Assembly (NCBI GenBank): GCA_031763025.1
Contig: JASSKH010000025.1
Span: forward strand, 9,291,665 to 9,355,664
Direction of reading: 5' to 3'
Length of the DNA stretch: 64,000 nucleotides
From: Macrocystis pyrifera
Taxonomy: Eukaryota > Sar > Phaeophyceae > Laminariales > Laminariaceae
The translations under genes were made by a program, and so were the position numbers. Below, in pieces: positions 33,130-45,400 of the stretch. How positions within the stretch are numbered: position 1 is the first letter of the stretch; the number at the start of each line of letters is the position of its first letter. A model generated the notes under the pieces. That model saw nothing but the letters and a program-made list of their open reading frames with translations. It searched no databases and was not told where the DNA came from.

Positions 33130-33600
33130 TTAATGAACACCCCGAAAAATGAAGCCACTCGCGCTCGCAAAAGGTACGTAGGTGTGCACTGGGTTCCGGT
33201 TCAGGTAGGTACCGGAGGCGATGAGGACGAATGGGTAGAAAGGCCGTGGTTTTTGCTCAGTTGTTAAGGTCTTAGTCCATTGGGCTACTGGTAAAAGGAT
33301 AATCAATCGCCTACCCAACCTAAGCCTTTTATGGCAATCTCCCCCAAGCGGGGTCCTTGGTCTTGGTATGGGACCGTATGTGCCTAAGTAGGTAGTCCGA
33401 TGTTTTTAACAAGCTCTCGGGACCCAGGAAGAGTGTTGTATCAAATTCTTGACAGAAGGAAGTTTCCTTCTTTTCATGATGGACGTAAGATTCGAACTCA
33501 CAACCACAACGACCCATGTCCTGCTGATAGACGCCATGTGTTAGGGTCTTAGTCTGTTGGGCTACATACACAATCTAAACGCTAAGCCTTACAACAAATC
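33130..33600 (-). mobile_element. Two tRNA-derived SINE copies in tandem
   Basis: On the minus strand GTAGCCCAAYRGACTAAGAC occurs at about 33270-33290 and 33545-33567. In the second copy a B-box-like GTGAGTTCGAATCTTACG follows at about 33487-33505. Both resemble a Leu/Ser-type tRNA head. Confidence 0.6.
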
Positions 33601-33904
33601 GCGGCAAATCAGTTTTATTTAATGTCCACTTGGCGCTCGAACCAAAGGACATACCACCGCCGTGTGAAAATATCGAGGATAAAACCAACTGAAACTGGTG
33701 CAATGAACAGATTGTTGCGCCCGATTTGTTTATGGTGGGGTAGATTGCGATCGGAGATAATACCATATTACAGTTAAACTTCACAATATTAAGAAACGTC
33801 AGCTTGGCGTTGAGGCTTAATGCATCATTTGTAGACAAACTTCAGCTCTATTTCTTAAACAGGCGTTTCTTATTTTTGTAGGTTTTTTTTTCAACCAATT
33901 CATT

Positions 33905-34100
33905 CATCTTTGTGAAGGTATTGCCTACTGACCTAAGGGTTTAAGGCCCGATCGATTACCCAGCCTTTATAACACTCTCCGCCCCTCTGAACGGCGGGAT
34001 ATTTGGGGCGTCGGTACCGTATACGGCCGTACGCTGGCCTACCCGCTTCGTTTCAATACCTGGGGAACCAGGGAGGCGTGTTTTTAGGAATCTCCCTTCG
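33905..34100 (-). repeat. SINE-related repeat body, second copy
   Basis: Matches 21030-21235: gaaggtattgcctactgacc, cgatcgattacccagcc, gcgggatatttggggcgtc, ctacccgcttcgtttcaat and acctggggaac. Confidence 0.6.
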
Positions 34101-37100
34101 AACGTTTCTATATGAAGCGTTCCTTTTTCAACCTCATGGGCTTGGCATATCCGTCTTTTCCACGACTAGTCTTTCCTACGCCCTGCACATAGCTTCAGTT
34201 CCTTCAGTATACTTTAGGACACGTGCATTTGTTTTCTTCGTTTTGTGGTATACGGGGCATTCCCTTTTGACCTTCTTTTCTTGGCCTACGCGTGTAGTGT
34301 GTGTTACCACCTGGCTTTTCTGGGTCCTACATTAATAGACAATTGGCCCCACGTTGTTTCCGGCCTCTGCTTCTTTCGTTGCCGACCCCCCTATCTTGGT
34401 TTTCAAGCTTTGCAGCGCATTTCTCGCCTTCGTACCAGTGACAGATTACCTTGGTTTATAGTAAATAGACCAACCGGATATCTGTAGGATCCGTCAGATA
34501 GTATCTCGTACAGTTGGATCGTATCCATTGTACCGTTTGGAATAAGATAATTTCATGTGCAATACCGCTACGCAGGTTACTACTCCTGCATAGCCTGAGG
34601 AGTCGCGGAGTTTTACGCACGTGGTATGTCTATGCGTCAGGTTTCAAGGGGTGTTTGTATGATCGAAGTTGGGGGTGGCGTATGTACCCTTACCAGTGAG
34701 TTATAGCCGGTTGAAGCCAGAGGGTACTTCTGACTTCATGTATCTGCCCAACCTCCCCCCTTTCTTTCACTCGTCTCACTTGCCTCTTCGAGCAAGCCGA
34801 GAACGTCAGCACGAACTAGGTCAGGGCTTGGCCAAGCACAGACACCTGTGTCGCACTTCTTCGGTGGATCATCTCCTGACACCCTTGCCTTCTCCTCTTC
34901 ACATGCCGCATTCATCCTTTAGGTTTTTCTTCGTGTGTTCCTTCGGTCGGCATCTGTTTGTTTTTCCTCTGGCCCGATCAATGGCCCCGCGCTACGTAGC
35001 CTTCTCAACTCCAAGTTCAGGACCTTGCTTTCATGCCTCGCAGCGTGCACTGTTCTGTCTTTTGTCTGTTGCTTTCTCCGCTTACGTCTTTTGGATTTCT
35101 TTTTGCGGCACCTTCGCACCCCGGTTTCGTAGCCGGCTCGTCGTTGGCATATCGTAGTGTTTTCTTCTCGTATTGCGCGTTTGTCCCACGCAATGGGCGT
35201 CAAGCCTAATTACGAAGTGTGGGGTATATTTATAGCCTCATGTATTTTTGTTTTAAACCTCGGACCTCCCTTTCCGATTCCTGGGATGATATGGCCATCA
35301 TCCTTTGATCGCGGAGGGATCTGCATCTACGACTACTCAGGGTGGGCTAATGTGATGGTATCACGTAGCTATGAGGGGATGCAATAGGTACCAGTATGAG
35401 AAGATAGGCAAATACGTACTACACGTAGGAGATCACGTGACGTGCTCGTATCGGAAAAGTCTCAGTAGATGGTACATATATGAAGATACATGGTTCAGAG
35501 GGGACAGTCTGGTACGAAAAGGGACGCTGGCACCCAAGCGTCCCCTGGCTCCCGGGTTTCCGGTGATTCTAATCTCTAGATGTTTTATCGGAACAGAAAA
35601 AAACATCGCCATCGTAACACGCAGCGTGTTCACCATTGAGCGACGGTGACTTGTGAGAGGTTCGTCACAGCAGCTTTTGGATTTCTCTCGAGATTGATCC
35701 CCCGCAGGTTCTCAGCAGAGGCCTACACCTCGACTAAGAGGTGCTGCAGTGGTCGAAATTGGTCGAAATTTGGGGTTGTTAAAATGAGACAAAAACAACC
35801 CCCAACTGAACGTTTGCACTTCACTTGCGGACGGCTACAGTTCTTCACAGGAAACTACAGCCCGCGATATTGAGGGATGCTCATGATGGGGTTTGTGAGG
35901 GCGTCGGGTGGACCAGACGGCAGCCGTAGGCAGCGAGAAACGACTCACGAGGTGCTTTCGTGTATTCGAAGTTGCGAGCGAGCAGCACCAAAAGCTCGCA
36001 AAAACGCTGAAATGTTTCTTTTCACGCAAGGGAGCATTGCACAATGGCTACATCACCGATGAAGAAATGGCCTTCACTAGAAGATTGCAGTTCTCCAGGC
36101 AGATGATATATCTTTTAGGCAGTCGTCGTCGAAGATGCTGCCTGGCGCAGAACTACGTTCCCATGATGGGTAGCAAGTTGTTGTGTCCAAAAAAGTGCAA
36201 AAATGGGCTAAAAAGCTCAGGATTCTCGTATATTTGCGTCAACTATTCTACAACCACGAAGTACGGATCTTGGTTGCAAATCCGTAACTCTAACTCCAAG
36301 TCGTATGAATATGTTGCCGAAACGCCTCCGCGCGGGTACTTGACGACGTATTCCTGAGCGTGCCAGCATCCCCTTAACTGTCCCCTGCCGATCTCACTCT
36401 GTTGTTCCTGTACCCTAATTGAGCTCTGCATGAGACAAGAAAAGGAGAACTTTACCAAGAAGAAGCGTGCCTTGGCCAGCATCGACACCCCAGTGTCCTC
36501 CCTCTATGAGGCATCATGATGATATCTATTTTCTTAAACGTTATTTGTAGGGTGATTTTGGCAGCAAGGGACTGGATATGATCCGGTTAATTTTATTAGA
36601 ATAAAAAATTATCAAAAACGAAGGGAAAAACAAGAATCTCTACACTGCGGGAGGAGTCCAGGGTGTGTTGGGTGTTGGATGTAGTTTTTATAAATTTTGA
36701 AATACGTCAGCTGTGAGTTCGACTGATTAAATAGTTGATACTCAACTTTGCAGGCTGCGTAATACGTCTCGTCTATATTCCATTTTTACCGAATTTTACA
36801 AGTATTGTGATAAACCGAACGCGTGTATTCTACATGTAATTCCTTGTCAAAGATATAGGCCAGCGGCTCCCCTGGATGCTGCCCGGGTCAACAGGACAAT
36901 TTTAAATAATCATTCTGCGCACTGATACTATATAACCCGAACAAGGGATAATGACATGATGTTGCAACATGTTGAAACCTTTTCATTTCAGTTGTATAAA
37001 AAAGTGCTGTGGTCCGCGTTTCTTAGTTTATTTTGCGTTTCCGAATAGGACTTCGTTTCTCATCTCGTGTGGGCGCCCATCGCTGCTGTTTCTTAACCTG

Positions 37101-37300
37101 GCAGGCTGTAATTTCCCATCTTTTCGGCCAGTTTGAGCTACGCGTTTCACGCCGAATTCCTCATTCTTCGTGAAAGGCCGAGCCTCAATTTCGTACCTAT
37201 ATATACCTGCTATCATCGTGGCTGGTTCCTAGTGCCAGTAGTTTTCGTGCTGCCATCTTGAGAGGCAAAGAAACACACAAACGCTTATACGCTTCCACTC
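34100..37300. other. Stretch with no supported gene
   Basis: Only short open frames are seen. The longest plausible one (35908-36357, plus, 149 codons) contains LLCPKKCKNGLKSSGFSYIC, a possible metal-binding pair, but has no recognised relatives and modest codon bias. The 115-bp dispersed repeat at 36688-36800 lies here. Confidence 0.35.
36688..36800 (+). repeat. ~115-bp dispersed repeat, copy 2
   Basis: Nearly identical to 7676-7795, with only a few base changes over about 113 bp. Confidence 0.9.
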
Positions 37301-37955
37301 TACGATGATACCTGGTACCTATACAGCATACCAGGTACAGCACACTAAAGAATGGATGCCAACCTTGTGGGATCTAGCCGTTTCCTTTCGCCACATCTAG
37401 CCGTCTCATGTCAGGCCTGTTCGTCGAGCCCAATATCCCCGCTCCCCTAGGTTCAACTTGAAAGCCTAAATACTTGGAACACCCAATTTTGATGAGCAAA
37501 CACACTAGACACCTCATACACCGCCGGTATTGCATTGATACGCTGCAAAGCATGATGGATATCTCTTCGATGAGATGGTCGTCCGTACCTGCTGCTCTGT
37601 GGGTGCTTGCTTGGGTACCCTCAGTTGCAAGCAGTAGCTCGTGGTTGTCCTGCAAAACGACGAAAGCTGCACCTTCCTTTGTCTCATCTTCTGCTGGATA
37701 CGTCAAGCGGCAGCAGCCTTGGGCTACGACCACTCGCACCAGCTCGAGGCTGGCCTCCACCTCGAGGCTGGCACTGACGTGCAGCCTGGACGATTTGAGG
37801 GCTGCGCAGAGAGATGCCGGAGGTGTTGTTGGTGATGTTTCTTACGATGAAGGTGATGTTTTTTCTCCGTTGCTTGGTGTGCGTCTTACTGCTCTCACTC
37901 GTATCGTTGCTGTGTACCAGTTATATACGCATCAAGAACATGTCGCCAGTACTGC

Positions 37956-38040
37956 TACCGTTTTGGGCGGAAATATAAGGAACGTCTACGTATTAGTATT
38001 GAACGCTAAACGGTCTTTACATTTCCGCCCAAAAACGGTA
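37956..38040. mobile_element. MITE family 3 (85-bp near-perfect hairpin)
   Basis: taccgttttgggcggaaata at the left and atttccgcccaaaaacggta at the right, with 40 bp between. Related single arms occur near 2215-2255 and 61795-61830. Confidence 0.7.
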
Positions 38041-38134
38041 CATGCTTGTCCGCGGTCCGCGGCCTACTTGTAACACACTCTGGACAATGGACATAACAAT
38101 AGTCTATTATTGCTTCGACAACAACAGACGAGGG

Positions 38135-38610
38135 GGGTAATCTATCGATGTATATTGTCTGCGACAATAGATTGTGGAATTTATCTATCGATAATTATTG
38201 TCGGCGACAATAGACTGGTGATATTGTCGATCGATAGACATTGTCCAACACAATAGATGAGGAATTTCGTCCATCGATGGCCATTGCAGGCCACAAAAGA
38301 ATGTGCGAGATGTCGATCGATGGCCATTGCCGGCCACGTTAGATTGTGCGAGATGTCTATCGATAGCCATTGGTGACCACAATAGATTGTGCGAGAGGTC
38401 TATCGATGGCCATTGCGGGCCACAATAGATTGTGCGAGAGGTCTATCGACGGCCATTGTCGACCACAATAGATTGTGTGATATGTCTATCGATGGCCGTT
38501 GCCGGCCACAATAGATTGTACGAGATGTCTATCGATGGCCATTGCCGGCCATAGTAGATTGTACAAGCTATCCATCGATAGCCATCTCGAGGATATTTTG
38601 CACTCATCTC
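38135..38610 (+). repeat. 43-bp satellite array, forward
   Basis: About eleven units of a 43-bp repeat, consensus parts gtctatcgatggccattg and ccggccacaatagattgt then gcgagat. The start of gtctat recurs at 38226, 38269, 38312, 38355, 38398, 38441, 38484 and 38527, exactly 43 bp apart. Each unit holds the palindrome CTATCGATAG or a near variant. Confidence 0.95.
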
Positions 38611-38789
38611 ACGATACACGAGGTATGTCATGTTCTGTATGTATGCGGTAAGTTGAACCGACGTCATGTTGTGGACACCATACGCTCTGACACTCATTTG
38701 AAGAATACATTATATATAGATGTCGCCATTAATAGAAACTCGTGCACCAAGATATTGGTAACTGTCATCAACTTGTGTGCGCTCTTAGT

Positions 38790-39190
38790 TTCGGAAATTG
38801 ACTCGATTTACTACCCTTGCTTTGTCCTACAGTCTACTAACTCCACTTTGAATAAAACGTGGAGCATTAAACTCAAACCACCAGACGCTGAAAATTCTAG
38901 TATTTCCGTTTCTCATCTCGAGTTTGTTTGTCCCATACTGAAACCAAGAAAGTACGAGTTATTTTTTCGGATGCTGGTCATCTATATTTTAGATTATTTT
39001 TTTGTCCGGAAATAAATTCGATTTGTTACCCTTACATTGTCCTCGATTAACTGCACTATCAAAAATAATCTGGATACTAAAAACAAAACCACCTCGACAA
39101 GAAAATTATCAGCTTTCCGTTTCTTAACTCGAGATTTTGACTCGTACTGAAATGAAGTAAAGTCAGATTCATATTTTTCGGAGCCCGGCC
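38790..39190. repeat. Diverged ~210-bp tandem duplication between satellite blocks
   Basis: 38800-38990 and 39010-39190 share gactcgatttactacccttg / ttcgatttgttacccttaca, tttccgtttctcatctcgag / tttccgtttcttaactcgag and ttatttttcgga-type ends. Confidence 0.7.
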
Positions 39191-39780
39191 AACAATCTGT
39201 TGTGGGTGGCGATGGCTATTGTTGGGCAAAATCGCGTACCTATTGTTGGCGGCAATAGAAGCTTCGGCGGTCGTCAAGAATGGCCATCGACATACATCAT
39301 TCCACGGTATACAATAGGTTTAGGTAGTAGTCTATTACGAAAACACGCCCGACAGTCTATTGTGGATGACGATGGCTATTGATGGATACAATTGCGTGTA
39401 TATTGTTGGCGGCAATAGCCATCGATAGGCAAACGTTTTGGTCTTTTGTTCGAACAATATCTATCACGGTTGCTTCCCCAACATCTATTGTTCAGGACAA
39501 TGGCCATCTATGGACAACCTTGTGACTCCATTGTTAGGGCAAAGGCATATTGTCTCCATTGCCGAAAATGTATTGTTCCCTGACAATACCTATCGATAGA
39601 CAGCGTTGCCAGTCTATTGTCGTTAACAACATATATCGATAGACAGCGTTGCCAGTCCATTGTGGTTAGCAGTGTCTATCGATAGAGAGTGTTGCCGGTC
39701 TATTGTGGTTCACAATGCCTATCGTTAGCCAGCGTTGCCAGTCTATTGTCGTTAACAATATCCATTGACACACGCATTTT
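39190..39780 (-). repeat. 43-bp satellite array, inverted
   Basis: Units such as gttgccagtctattgtcgtt and aacaatatctatcgatagac recur every 43 bp (gttgcc at 39605, 39648, 39691, 39734). The orientation is opposite to the array at 38135. Earlier units are more diverged. Confidence 0.9.
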
Positions 39781-40164
39781 CGGGGCTACCGTAGCGGCAA
39801 TGTTCTATTTCCTTTCTATTGTCCAGGGTATATGCACATCTTACCTCATCTATCTTATCCGTACAGAGTGTAACCGATTTGGAATCACTATTAATAACAC
39901 AGAGTACTAACCAGTACTAGCCACAACACTACAGCCGACAATGCAACACACTTAACCCCCATGATGCCCACTGCTTTGTTGAGACACACAACGTTGCAGC
40001 CCTCCTTCACGCTATGCCATGCACCGACATTGCTGCTCATCACGATACACCATGCACTCATTCCATACTGGTGGTGATCACAAGATGAAAATATGACATT
40101 GCTGCGGAACGAAATAGTGCGTTGCTTAGTAAATCAGAGTGCATTGTAGGTGTGGAAACAGGCT

Positions 40165-40640
40165 GGTGATGGTGTCCATCGATAGACTTTGTCCACCACA
40201 ATCGATTCTCAACGGTGTCCATCGATAGCAATTGCCGGCCACAATAGATTAGAAACGTATCTATCGACAGCCATTGCTGGTCACAATAGATTCAGAAACA
40301 TATATATCGATAGCCATTACCGGTCACAATAGATCAAGAAATGCATCTATCGATAGCCATTGCCGGCCATCATAAATCAAGAAATGTGTTCATCGATAGC
40401 CACTGTGGACCGCAGTAGCTATCCGTCGATAGCCATTGTCGGTGACAATAGCTTTCAACCCAGGTACTTCAGCACACTCCTGCCTGAACCATATGTTGGG
40501 GACGTAACCTATCGATAGGCATTACCGACGACAATGGATCGAGGAACGTGCCAATCGATAGCCTTTGCCGATGACAATAGCCCCGTCCATTGCACCAAAT
40601 TATATTGCTATTGCAGGGGCCATTGTCTATTGTCCAGGGT
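40165..40640 (+). repeat. 43-bp satellite array, third block, forward
   Basis: Units ctatcgatagccattgccgg and ccacaatagattaagaaa recur at 42-44 bp. Orientation as in the first block. Confidence 0.9.
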
Positions 40641-42290
40641 GTGGCCTACAACCAACAGCAGCTCAGGGGTTGGGCTTGGATGTCTTCACCCATATACCAG
40701 TATAGTACCTGGTACGCACGATGATGTTAGATTTACCAGGTATAGGACTGCTTGCTGTTCACAAGCTATATTCTTTGTAGCTCATCTATCGTCTATACGT
40801 ACGTAGCTTACACCCAGCAAACATGTGTAGAGGAGCTATGATACCTGTGATGTATCATGGTGATACTCGTAGTTATTAATATTTAATAGCAGCTCACAGG
40901 GGGCACACATGTGGCACTCATTTATACCTGGTAGCTCTTGCGTACCAGGTATAACATGGATATTGATACTGACACTGATATTGATTGATCCACCTCTTCA
41001 GAGGAGAAAATTGATGCTAAAAAACGACGATTTCGGCAACGGGAATTGGGGGGTGGGGGCTATTAAGTATGGCGATTGGCGTGTGTACCAGCTCGTAGTT
41101 GATGTGTACGCCTAGACTCGATTGCCGATGGCCAGTCAATACACAACAGTCGATATTCGAGGGAAACTTAGTCATTGTCAGGTGACTTGTACGATAAGCT
41201 TCAATAGAAGAGAAGGAGAAGATGGTGTGGTGACCCCAAGCCACAGCAGTGTTGATTGCTTTGCGGTACATACGAATTGATGTCCGTCTTACAATGGTTG
41301 ATGCAAGGAGTCGTACGGCACGCGGCACGGGGGGCGACATAATCCTATATACAAGTATGTATGGGCGCTCCTACTGCTCTCATGTACAGTACAGCAGTAG
41401 TAGTAGACCGCTGATATGTAACACCAACGTTGTGATTGCGCAGTGGTCGCCGACAGTTGAGAAACGTTATGGTCGAGAAAAAGAGGCTCAGATCGGCACG
41501 AACAAATAAGAAAATTGGGTTGAGAAACAGTGGGACCAACTCTAAATCCAATACCTGGTACACAATAGGGTTACCGTAGATCAAGGTCTGAAAAAAAAGA
41601 CGTGTTGAGCTTGGACACCAAGTTGACGTTTCTGAACACGGGGCGCCCACTGCCCACATGACTGTTCTGGTCGCTACCTCGGAGTCCCAAGGGGTTTATA
41701 GTTGTGAACGTTACTCTTACCCTCTTACATATACAGTAGAGTTCTCGGCCTTAAGTCTAGGGATATACCTGCGGCACAAAAAACTTCGCGTTACGCTCTA
41801 CGATATCCCGCAGCACAAACCCGAGCACCCGGCCTGGGCTGGACCTGTGCTGGCCGTACTGCACCACCTATACACAGAGAGTATACCGTAACTACAGCAG
41901 TCGCCTTTATGGCATGCTTGGTAGGTGGAAATCCCGTTGCTTTCAAACCTGTAATAATTTGTAGACAACTCTGAAACGTCGTACACACCTCGCGTAGAAG
42001 GCGCGATCAAACTATCGCACGAAGCTTGCATAGATGAGTTTTGAGTAATTTTTCGTTCTCACAGCTTCGTTTTATTTTACTTTTTCGTAGCAAACCAGAC
42101 AAATTGTGTGCAGGGGATAACAGAAAATATCTGAACGTGGGGTAGAGAAAAGAAGAGAGAAAATAACGTTCTCTACTTGCGACAATATTTTGATAATTGA
42201 ATGCTGCTGCTGTACAACTGCTGTGCTTTGTACCTGTATGCATCTCGTTCAGGACACGTGTGCAAGAATGTCCTGCTCTCTGGTTTCCAG
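40640..42290. other. Sequence before exon a; missing first exon not found
   Basis: Five TACCWGGTA sites (40706-41560) and a repeat unit at 40805-40920 are present. No exon with homology to the YgfZ/IBA57 N-terminus was recognised. Confidence 0.4.
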
Positions 42291-42456
42291 GCCGGGGTTT
42301 CGACGAGAGAAAGGGCCGACGCCGTCGAGGAGGCAGTGTCGAGAACGACTCTCCTCGCCGACAAGTCTCATTGGGGAGTCATCCGAGTGAAGGGGGAGGA
42401 TAGGCTGAGGTTTCTCCACAGTCAGGGGACGAACTCATTCGAGCGCGCCGATACTG
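42291..42456 (+). CDS. YgfZ/IBA57-like exon a
   Basis: Begins after tggtttccag and ends before gtgagag, leaving one base. Encodes [20 protein letters not shown], then a segment ending [18 protein letters not shown] and [11 protein letters not shown], equal to the family start IRVSGEDRxxFLHNQSTANF. Upstream coding sequence is missing. Three decayed copies of its 3' part lie downstream. Confidence 0.92.
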
Positions 42457-45400
42457 GTGAGAGTGTTTCGTTTGGAGGTATTTTCTAGAATTATGCACCT
42501 TGAAGAGACATACCATGTACAGATCATCTACAGATCATATGCAGATCATCCCCGCTCAACATGATCTAGATAGTTCAGGGAAGATACATAGATCCCTGAT
42601 CTGTATGATATAGCTCACGTTGCAGGGTGGCGGCCTTTAAACCTGCATGATCTAGGACCTGTTTCCCCTGGGTTGGATCTGTACTGCACAGATCCTGCAC
42701 CGCACGTCATTGCGGCAGGTTAGGATGTAGAGGATCTAGATCGTCATCTGTGTAACACGTGGAAAGTTTTCAAGGGTGTGTTCAGCAGTGCCAGAAGAGG
42801 GGTACATACGTAACGCGCAAGATAACACACACCCATTGGACGATTTTGAAAGTTCTCGACTACGGGGAGGGAGGGCGTACTGAATACGACTGGCGATGCG
42901 TACGTCTATCTGTGCAACCTTTTCGATGACATACTTCCAAAGCCGCCATTTTCGTTGTGTGTGCCCCTCATGTTTTGGAGGAAACCGGCTCTGAAATTCG
43001 TCCCTGGGGGTGGGTGTGTTGTCTTGTTTTGTAGTATACGGTGTACTCCGGGGTACCCCGATAGAGACCTGGTTGTGTTTGGTCATACTCGGGTACATAC
43101 CCGGGTATATACACCCATATACCAGGTAGTATATTTCTTGGGGGTAGTTCGGGTCAAGGTTTTTCCACAGTCAGGAGACCAATGGGGGTAGGTAGTTCGA
43201 GCGTGCCAACGCGGGTGATAGTGATTCACAAAATCGGACAGCATCCTACCCCATCTAGACCTCTCGGCGGGGGGGGGCGTAGTAATTATCTACAGCCCTA
43301 AACGCGAAAGGCATTCTGGAACGACCAGCAAAATAAAATCGGTACATACATCTATACGTTGCGGTACCCGGGTCCCAGACTTGATTGTGCAGATCATACC
43401 CGGGTATATACCCGGGTACAGCCGCGGTATGTCCCTCGACTGCCCTGGGGGGTAATTCGAGCCAAGGGGGGAAGATAGCCTGAGTTTTTTTTTCCCACAG
43501 CCAGGGGACCGAGTCGTTCGAGCGTGCCAGTAGTGGTGATCATGTGTGACACATCGGGGCAGGTCACGTCAGATCCCATCTACTGTAGATCTCATCTAGT
43601 ACCGGGTGGGCTATTGTTGTAATCAGTAACCACCATAGACCCAAAAACAATGTACCCCCCTACTTTTTACACACCATGTTTGGTTCTGATTACTACACTC
43701 TGTCCCCCTGTCGTAGATATTTAGGATGTTTCGGGCCAGATGTAGCGCTGGTTTTATTGTACACCGAGTACATGGTATAGGGATAGGGGTAGATGGCATT
43801 TATGTAGTTGATGGATTGAGCTCGTTACTGCGGATTACTGAATTTCGCCTAAAAGAGGGACACGACATGCTCGCTCTGCACGATCTGCAATAGATAATAG
43901 ACCATGTTTACCGAGTGAGATTTGTGTAGGTGTGATGCGGCTCTCGCGCACGTGTTTCCCGCCGTGGGTGGGACCTGCGGTATGGTATGGTATGGTATGG
44001 CATGGCATGGCATGGCATGGTACCGGTATTATACAGGTTGTGCACAACATAAAATGTCATAGTTTGAAAAAGGTTCTAAATGATCTACGTACAGCAGGTT
44101 ATTTCGATTGTGATCCGATATTTCCCACCAATGGGATGTTTCGTTTCAGCGTGCCGATACGAGTGGATGATAGTAGGAATGGTTCGTTTTGTGGGCAAAC
44201 TCCTTGGAATCAGTGCTGAGTGCTTTTTTTTCCGGTGAAAAAAAACGTATTCCAGGTATGTATGCGTTTTATATTTTTGATTTGAAACAAATCCCAAACA
44301 AAAAAATAGTGGAAGGGGCCAGGATGATCGTGTTTTGTTTCGAGCGGCGGGCTGTATACGCCTTCTTGGCCCAGCTACTGCAACATGATTGAAATGTATA
44401 CTCGACTTTAAAAGCTAAAACACTAGTGTAACCCTATAACCCCGACCGCCTGGGAAATTTCTTGGACCTCCTTCGAAATCTCTTGGAACGCCTGGGAAAT
44501 CTCTTGGAACGCCTGCGAATATATATCTTGGAACGCCTGAGAAATCTCTTGGAACGCTTGGGAAAATTCTTAGACCACCTGGGATATTTCTTGAGCAGCC
44601 TCGGAAATTTCTCGGAATGTAGATGTATTGAAGAGTTAGTGTGATTTATCAACCGTTTTGTCGAAAAGCTGGGGCAGGCGTAAGCACGACTGTTTGAGAG
44701 TGCCGAGAATGACTATATTTATTGTGATTCCTCCCGACTGCCCCCTCCTGAAGACTTGCGATTTTCCCAAATCCTAAATCCTCAAGTCGTTAGCTAGCGC
44801 TCGAGGGCAAGATGATATCCCCCCGCGATGCTCATCTCAATCCCGGCATGGTAGGGATGCATCGGTCTATGGTCTATGGTCATACGACTACGGCCGTGGA
44901 TGGCATGAGTGCAACCCCTCTCTCTCCCCCCCGAGGCGTGGCATTTTGAGGGTCCACCATATCCGCAAAATGACCGCTGGCGACGTTACTACCGTATGCC
45001 TTGGTACTGGTTGCATTAATTGACGGGTATCTACAACCACACTGACTACTTGTACAGCAGTAGTGCCGGTCCCTCTATAGTGCCGGCGCCTCTGTATGCG
45101 CAATAGCAGGCAACAATACCGGCATTATGGCGGTCGCCAGCACTAACTACTCCGCACACTTGCCACACTGCTGGTTAATGCCATCTGTCTGTGGCAAGCG
45201 ATTTCACAGACACCATCTGTAGCGGACAACCGGCACTATGTAGAGGGTCCACTACTCCTTGCACAGCCTTCGTAAACACGTGTTAGGTTACTGCATGTGT
45301 CTGCTGCGTACAGGCGGTGTAAAGGTTTGGCACCCGAAAAGGTAAGATTTCTCGCCCAAAAGTTTGGGTGGAAATCGCGAATGGACTCCTTTTTTTCCTA

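Noticed and set aside
34669..35157. 162-codon plus frame and the 94-codon basic minus frame opposite it
   Set aside because: No recognisable domain, no codon bias, both strands open; probably chance.
37374..38073. Overlapping plus (199-codon) and minus (128-codon) frames
   Set aside because: Neither matches a family I know; a copia RT origin was considered for the minus frame but the expected YVDD and LGL motifs are absent.
38135..40640. Possible CRISPR array in the 43-bp repeats
   Set aside because: Units are contiguous and similar along their whole length with no unique spacers, and the genome is eukaryotic.
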